This document shows positions 60,053 to 64,000 of a DNA stretch of 64,000 nucleotides, one piece after another. The stretch spans positions 1 to 64,000 of the forward strand of contig NZ_JACYOX010000009.1 of the NCBI RefSeq assembly GCF_015352955.1. The letters are read 5' to 3'. Position 1 is the first letter of the stretch; every line of letters begins with the position of its first letter. Position numbers and translations under genes: made by a program. The DNA comes from Noviherbaspirillum soli (lineage in GTDB: Bacteria; Pseudomonadota; Gammaproteobacteria; Burkholderiales; Burkholderiaceae_D). The notes under the pieces were generated by a model, which searched no databases, was not told the DNA's origin, and saw only the letters and a program-made list of their open reading frames with translations.

Positions 60053-60904
60053 TTATGCGCTGATTACCGCTTCGGCCTGCATGGCCAGTTCGCCGCGCTG
60101 GTTCTTTGCCCATAGCTTTACCCTGCCGTCCGCGCCGGGCTGGCCGCATACCGTGAAAGGCTCGATGTCAAACAGCGGGCCCACTGCCCTGAAACTGAAC
60201 TCCTTTACCACCGCTTCCGGCATATTGCGGCGCAGCAGGTCCAGCAGCAGCGTGGCAATCAGCGGGCCATGCACGATCAGGCCCGGGTAGCCTTCGACGC
60301 CGGTCACATAGCTGCGGTCGTAGTGGATGCGGTGGCCGTTGAAGGTCAGCGCGGAATAGCGGAACAGCAGCACCGGGTCGGGTACGATCTCGCGCGTCCA
60401 GGCGGCCTCCTGCGGCGCGGGCTTGCCGGCCGGCGCGGCGGCGCCGGGCTGCGGCAGGTCGCGGTAGACGATGTCATGCTCCTCCGTGACCGCAATGCGC
60501 CCGTCCTGCGCGATCTCATGGCGCACCGTGACGAAGGCCAGCTGTCCGCTGGCGCCGGCCTTGGCCTGCACGTCGAGGATGCGCGAGGTGCGGGTCGCCG
60601 CCTCGCCGATGGCCAGCGGCGCGGTAAAGGTCAGGCGGCCGCCGGCCCACATGCGGCGCGGCAGCGGCACCGGCGGCAGGAAGCCGCCGCGCCGAGGATG
60701 GCCGTCGGCGCCGACTTCGGAGGCCGGCGCCACGGTCCAGAAATAGATCCAGTGCCACAGCGGCGGCAGCTCGGCGGCCGGCGCGGCCTGGTCCAGCGTG
60801 GCGGCCAGCGCCGCGGCCATGGCCGGCTGGATCAGGTCTTCCTTCACCTCGGTCCTGCCCACCCATTGCTGCAGCAGGGGCAGGTCGAATGCATGGTCTG
60901 TCAT
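60053..60904 (-). CDS. ich: MaoC-like (FAS1-type) hydratase, probable itaconyl-CoA hydratase
   Basis: A 283-residue double hot-dog protein similar to mesaconyl-C4-CoA/itaconyl-CoA hydratases. The start at 60904 (MTDHAFDLPLLQQWVGRTE) has AGGAAA upstream. PLWHWIYFWTVAPASEVGADGHP and FLPPVPLPRRMWAGGRL in the N-terminal half and the hydratase motif FRYSALTFNGHRIHYDRSYV with GYPGLIVHGPLIATLL in the C-terminal half are characteristic. In itaconate breakdown it hydrates itaconyl-CoA to citramalyl-CoA. It is the gene nearest the divergent LysR regulator. The other candidate substrate is mesaconyl-C4-CoA. Confidence 0.85.
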   Translation of the reverse strand: MTDHAFDLPLLQQWVGRTEVKEDLIQPAMAAALAATLDQAAPAAELPPLWHWIYFWTVAPASEVGADGHPRRGGFLPPVPLPRRMWAGGRLTFTAPLAIGEAATRTSRILDVQAKAGASGQLAFVTVRHEIAQDGRIAVTEEHDIVYRDLPQPGAAAPAGKPAPQEAAWTREIVPDPVLLFRYSALTFNGHRIHYDRSYVTGVEGYPGLIVHGPLIATLLLDLLRRNMPEAVVKEFSFRAVGPLFDIEPFTVCGQPGADGRVKLWAKNQRGELAMQAEAVISA

Positions 60905-60955
60905 CGCGTTTCCTGTCATGTCGGAATGGCGGCCAGTGTGCTGTCTGATGCCGTC

Positions 60956-60970
60956 TTGCGCAATCTGCAA
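60956..60970. promoter_or_regulatory. Candidate LysR-type operator (TTGC-N7-GCAA)
   Basis: TTGCGCAATCTGCAA is an interrupted palindrome containing the T-N11-A core of LysR-family sites. It lies in the 145-base gap between the divergent hydratase and lysR genes, 52 bases before the hydratase start and 79 before lysR, where such regulators usually bind. Confidence 0.55.
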
Positions 60971-61049
60971 TTTTCTAAGGGGGGCTATCATTTTCGTGAA
61001 GCATCGCCGCGCGCCGTACAATACCGGCCTGCCTCACCTGGAAGCCATC

Positions 61050-61952
61050 ATGCTGTTCGACCTGACCGACCTGCGTTTGTTCATCCACATTGCCGAACAC
61101 AAGAGCCTGACCCGCGCGGCCGAACGCAGCCACATGTCGCTGGCCGCGGCCAGCAACCGCATCAAGGAACTGGAATCGCGCTTCGGCATGCGCCTGCTCT
61201 ACCGCGAGAACAAGGGCGTGCAGCTGTCGCCGGCCGGCGAGACGCTGCTGGCCCATGCGCAGCAGTTCATGCAGCAGGTGGAGCGGTTGAAGAGCGACAT
61301 GCAGCAGTACAACAATGGCATCAAGGGCCACATCCGCATCTTCGCCAACACCACCGCCGTCACCGAGTTCATGCCGGAAGTGCTGGGCGCCTTCCTCGCC
61401 CGCCATCCGCAGGTCAACGTGGCGCTTGAGGAAAGGCTGAACCAGGACATCGTGCGCGGCATACAGGAGGGCACGGCAGACATCGGCATCGCCGCCGGAC
61501 CGGTGCAGGGCCAGGGCCTGGAGATCATCAATTTCTCCACCGACAGGCTGGTGCTGGCAACCGCGCCCGACCATCCGCTTGCCGATGCCGGCAGCGTGGC
61601 TTTTGCCGACACCCTGGCCTATCCCCACATCGGCCTGCATGAAGGCAGCACGCTATGGCATTTCCTGAACCGCATCGTGTCCGAGGCTGGCCAGCGGCTG
61701 GAACTGCGCATCCAGGTGCGCGGCTTCGAGGCGATGTGCCGCATGGTCGAAGCCCGGGTCGGCATCGGCATCCTGCCGCAGTCGGCGGCGCTGAGGCACA
61801 GCCGCACCATGAAGCTGTCGCTGCTGGAGTTGACAGAGCCGTGGGCGCTGCGCGAGCGCAGCGTGGTGGTGCAGACGCTGGAACGCCTGCCGCACTATGC
61901 CCGTGAACTGGTGGACGTGATCCGCGGCATCGGCCCGGACGGGAAGGAGTGA
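61050..61952 (+). CDS. LysR-family transcriptional regulator of the itaconate-type cluster
   Basis: A 300-residue regulator. The start at 61050 ([20 protein letters not shown]) gives the canonical winged helix: [30 protein letters not shown]. The substrate-binding domain runs from about 90 to 295, with [20 protein letters not shown]. It is divergent from the hydratase gene, the typical position for a regulator of the adjacent catabolic genes. The likely inducer is itaconate, itaconyl-CoA or a related acid, by analogy with RipR/ItcR-type systems. The arfB gene follows after two bases. Confidence 0.9.
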   Translation: MLFDLTDLRLFIHIAEHKSLTRAAERSHMSLAAASNRIKELESRFGMRLLYRENKGVQLSPAGETLLAHAQQFMQQVERLKSDMQQYNNGIKGHIRIFANTTAVTEFMPEVLGAFLARHPQVNVALEERLNQDIVRGIQEGTADIGIAAGPVQGQGLEIINFSTDRLVLATAPDHPLADAGSVAFADTLAYPHIGLHEGSTLWHFLNRIVSEAGQRLELRIQVRGFEAMCRMVEARVGIGILPQSAALRHSRTMKLSLLELTEPWALRERSVVVQTLERLPHYARELVDVIRGIGPDGKE

Positions 61953-61954
61953 CC

Positions 61955-62359
61955 ATGCTGCATGCGCCGCCGATACCGGAAGGCGAAGTCGAGATCACCG
62001 CGGTGCGGGCACAGGGCGCCGGCGGACAGAACGTCAACAAGGTGTCGAGCGCAATCCACCTGCGCTTCGACATCCGCGCCTCGTCGCTGCCGGAAGCCAT
62101 CAAGGAAAGGCTGCTGGCATCGAACGACCAGCGCATCACCCGCGACGGCGTGCTGGTGCTCAAGGCGCAGGCCTATCGCAGCCAGGAACAGAACCGCGAG
62201 GATGCGCTGCGGCGGCTGCAGGAGATCGTCGAGGCGGTGGCGGTGCCGCAGCGGGTGCGGCGGCCAACCCGGCCGACCCGCAGCTCGCAAAGGAAACGGC
62301 TGGAAACCAAGTCCAGCCGCAGCCAGGTCAAGGCGCTGCGCAGCAAGGTGCTGGACTAG
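61955..62359 (+). CDS. arfB: Alternative ribosome-rescue factor ArfB
   Basis: A 134-residue peptidyl-tRNA hydrolase-like release factor (YaeJ). The GGQ motif is in [21 protein letters not shown], followed by the class I release-factor fold. The C-terminal basic tail ([20 protein letters not shown]), which enters the mRNA channel of stalled ribosomes, is present. The start at 61955 has GAAGGAG five bases upstream; a GTG at 61949 is less likely. It may be co-transcribed with the LysR gene. Confidence 0.95.
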   Translation: MLHAPPIPEGEVEITAVRAQGAGGQNVNKVSSAIHLRFDIRASSLPEAIKERLLASNDQRITRDGVLVLKAQAYRSQEQNREDALRRLQEIVEAVAVPQRVRRPTRPTRSSQRKRLETKSSRSQVKALRSKVLD

Positions 62360-62473
62360 CCGCCGTAGCCTGGATTGAGCGCAGTGAAACCCGGGATCCG
62401 CCACCACTCCCCCGGCGCAATCGCAACACGCCGGCACGCCAGTCAGACGGATAAACCGCTTCAGGATTTGCAA

Positions 62474-62586
62474 GGTGCAATACCCGAAGGGCATTGCACC
62501 GTGGGAGGTTGAATGATGGACGAAGATCGCGCCTTGCCGTGGCCGATGGTCCGGCGGAATGCCCCTTCGGGGTATTCCGCCCTGCG
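62474..62586. repeat. Inverted pair of REP-like palindromes (REPIN-like)
   Basis: GGTGCAATACCCGAAGGGC...GCACC at 62474-62500 and, inverted, GGCGGAATGCCCC...GGTATTCCGCCCTGCG at 62553-62586, separated by 52 bases. The spacing is close to that of the pair at 30516-30635. It lies in the 339-base gap between arfB and the UPF0173 gene; the remainder of that gap shows no gene. Confidence 0.8.
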
Positions 62587-62698
62587 CTAGCTGCCGGGGT
62601 GAAAGGCGGCCCGGGTTTCGCTGTGCTCAACCCAGGCTACGGTTGCTGATGATGACGCATGCAGCCTGGGACGCCAGGCCGCACGCCCTGCCCGCCGG

Positions 62699-63544
62699 TC
62701 AGAAGCTCAGCTTCTCGCCGGGGCTGATCGGAAACACCTTGGCCTGGCCCTGCCCCAGCGCGCTGATGTACTCGGCCGTGGTGCCCTTCAATTGCGGCGT
62801 GGTGCCGTAATGGATCGGAATGGCGAAGCGCGGCTTGATCATTTCCTTCGTCGCATATGCAGCGTCCTTGGGCGACATCACGAAGTGCCCGCCGATCGGG
62901 ATCATCACCACGTCCGGCTTGTAATAGGAGCCGATGAGCGCCATGTCGCCGAACAGGCCGGTGTCGCCCACGTGGTAGATCTTGAAGCCGTTTTCCAGCT
63001 CGATGATGAAGCCGGCCGGCTCGCCGCCGACATGCACCTCGTCCTTGCCGGTTGCGGCGTTCTTGTGGGCCAGTTCCGAACTGTGCTCGGCGTGGACCTG
63101 GGTGATCTTGATGTCGGCCCCGATCGGCGTCACCGTGCCGCTCTTGCCGAACCGTACCGCCTGGCTTGCGGGCAAAATGCCCAGCGCCGCCACCGACTGC
63201 ATCAGCCCGGCCGGGCCATAGACCGGCGCATTGGTCAGCTTGGCCAGCGCCGGCGCATCGGCGAAATGGTCGAAGTGGCCATGGGTGACCAGGATCAGGT
63301 CGACCTTGCCCATCGCCTCCAGCGACTTGAACTGCTCCGGCGTCTTCGGATTGCTGGTGACCCAGGGATCGATCACGATCACCTTGCCGCCCGGCGTGGT
63401 GATGCGGGTCGTGGCCTGGCCCAGCCACTGGATCTCGGTCTTGCCCTCGGCCTTGCCCTCCGCCTTGTCCTGCGCATGCAGATGGGGAGCGGCTGCCAGC
63501 AGAGTGGCAAGCGCGGCGGCGACGTGGAATGCGGTCTGTCTCAT
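62699..63544 (-). CDS. Exported UPF0173-type metallo-beta-lactamase-fold hydrolase
   Basis: A 281-residue protein with signal peptide MRQTAFHVAAALATLLAAAPHLHA and then a Lys/Glu/Gly linker. The metallo-beta-lactamase fold follows with IQWLGQATTRITTPGGKVI, the metal site VTHGHFDHFADAPAL (HxHxDH), HAEHSS, YHVGDTGLFGDMALI and PIHYGTTPQLKG. Most UPF0173 proteins are cytosolic, so the signal peptide is notable. The substrate is unknown. It is followed downstream by the REP pair. Confidence 0.9.
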   Translation of the reverse strand: MRQTAFHVAAALATLLAAAPHLHAQDKAEGKAEGKTEIQWLGQATTRITTPGGKVIVIDPWVTSNPKTPEQFKSLEAMGKVDLILVTHGHFDHFADAPALAKLTNAPVYGPAGLMQSVAALGILPASQAVRFGKSGTVTPIGADIKITQVHAEHSSELAHKNAATGKDEVHVGGEPAGFIIELENGFKIYHVGDTGLFGDMALIGSYYKPDVVMIPIGGHFVMSPKDAAYATKEMIKPRFAIPIHYGTTPQLKGTTAEYISALGQGQAKVFPISPGEKLSF

Positions 63545-63576
63545 GGATTTTCCTTGTATGGCAAGTCACAGAAAAA

Positions 63577-63599
63577 CGGCGCCTTCAATGAAGGCGCCG
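63577..63599 (-). terminator. Intrinsic terminator after the small gene at 63617
   Basis: A perfect 10-bp stem CGGCGCCTTC/GAAGGCGCCG with a three-base loop; on the minus strand it is followed by TTTTTC. It lies 17 bases beyond the small gene's stop and upstream of the UPF0173 gene. Confidence 0.85.
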
Positions 63600-63616
63600 C
63601 ATGGCGATGCCGGCCC

Positions 63617-63814
63617 TCAGGCCAGCGCTTCCTTTGCCGCTTCCTCCGGCGTGAGGCCGTCGTAGAACTGGTCGGTGAACCACTCGATCTGTTCCTCGAT
63701 ATGCTCCTGCGCCTCTTCCACCGTGGCGCCGCCCTTCACCAGAAACCCTTCCACTTCGATGCACCAGTGGATCAGCGCCAGGGTTTCCTCGTCGAGTTCC
63801 TCTTTCTTGGCCAT
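63617..63814 (-). CDS. Small acidic conserved-looking protein
   Basis: A 65-residue protein from MAKKEELDEETLALIHWCIE at 63814, with AAGGTGA upstream; a six-residue-longer form starts at 63832. It is acidic and predicted to be mostly helical (VEEAQEHIEEQIEWFTDQF), ending in a helix-turn LTPEEAAKEALA. No known domain. It has its own terminator. Function unknown. Confidence 0.7.
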   Translation of the reverse strand: MAKKEELDEETLALIHWCIEVEGFLVKGGATVEEAQEHIEEQIEWFTDQFYDGLTPEEAAKEALA

Positions 63815-63956
63815 AGCGTCACCTTTCATCAAGTCGGCACGCCTGTCTTATAGCACGCCCTGCGTCTTGCAGCAGGGGAACCTGCTTCCGGCGCGGCTCT
63901 GCGCAAAAGCGTGGCGATGGTGCAGCGCACTCGCCGCTGCCGGCGCCGTTGCCGCT

Positions 63957-64000
63957 CAGCCTGCGTAAGCGCGCAGGCCCTGCGCCGCAGCCGCCGGCGG
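63957..64000 (-). CDS. Possible 3' end of a gene entering from the right edge
   Basis: The minus strand is open from the window edge to a TGA at 63957-63959 and reads ...PAAAAQGLRAYAG, with codon use typical of this genome. This could be the C-terminus of a larger protein, but only 14 codons are visible. The interval 63815-63956 has nothing that I can support. Confidence 0.3.

Noticed and set aside
57607-60063. An 818-codon plus-strand frame over the CoA-transferase and acyl-CoA dehydrogenase genes
   Set aside because: Composition is His/Gly/Gln/Arg-rich antisense noise, while the minus strand carries two clearly conserved enzymes.

Overview
The window looks like a high-GC betaproteobacterial chromosome, order Burkholderiales and most likely Oxalobacteraceae (Herbaspirillum/Noviherbaspirillum/Massilia type). 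The basis is gene content and order: yhdP-nit-tldD-aroG divergent from glnE, orn next to an M48 peptidase and rsgA, argF-argG, and murB opposite yajQ. The genus is a guess. No rRNA, prophage, integrase, IS element or CRISPR array was seen. The only tRNA found is tRNA-Leu(CAA).

Layout. 1-10.2 kb: a TctE/TctD-like two-component pair on the minus strand, an ArnT-like membrane glycosyltransferase, and a three-gene CusA/CzcA-type RND efflux operon preceded by three exactly 11-bp-spaced TCAG repeats that look like a response-regulator operator. 10.2-16.7 kb: a specialised-metabolism locus with a VirK/DUF535 protein, a 1353-residue Pls-like single-module synthetase (A-T plus a membrane-embedded hexapeptide-repeat C-terminus), an overlapping phosphopantetheinyl transferase, and a peptide with a Nif11-like double-glycine leader. 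16.7-31.8 kb: housekeeping genes (mtnP, srkA, a YecA-like protein, a DUF4331 protein with a small lipoprotein, pcaF, orn, M48 peptidase, rsgA, argF, argG, ppnP, murB, yajQ, a retropepsin-like protease, aroG). 31.8-41.7 kb: aroG leader, tldD, nitrilase, yhdP, glnE, tRNA-Leu.

42-54 kb is more accessory: a large multi-pass membrane protein, a secreted subtilase with two Cys-rich C-terminal repeats, a decayed MshE/GspE-type ATPase, a Dps protein, a GGDEF/EAL protein, an FRG-domain protein and a lower-GC ankyrin protein that could be a secreted effector. 54-62 kb is a catabolic cluster whose content matches the itaconate-degradation locus of Pseudomonas (TRAP binding protein, CitE-like lyase, MmgE/PrpD, CaiB/BaiF CoA-transferase, acyl-CoA dehydrogenase, MaoC-like hydratase, divergent LysR regulator). 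It is followed by arfB and a UPF0173 metallo-hydrolase.

The two most interesting signals are (i) upstream of aroG, an unannotated 23-codon leader ORF with five Phe and three Tyr codons, followed by mutually exclusive hairpins ending in an intrinsic terminator, which together form a textbook attenuator; and (ii) the Pls-like synthetase/PPTase/Nif11-like peptide/VirK locus. A family of about eleven short palindromes with a GTAG head (REP-like, often in inverted pairs) punctuates many of the intergenic gaps.
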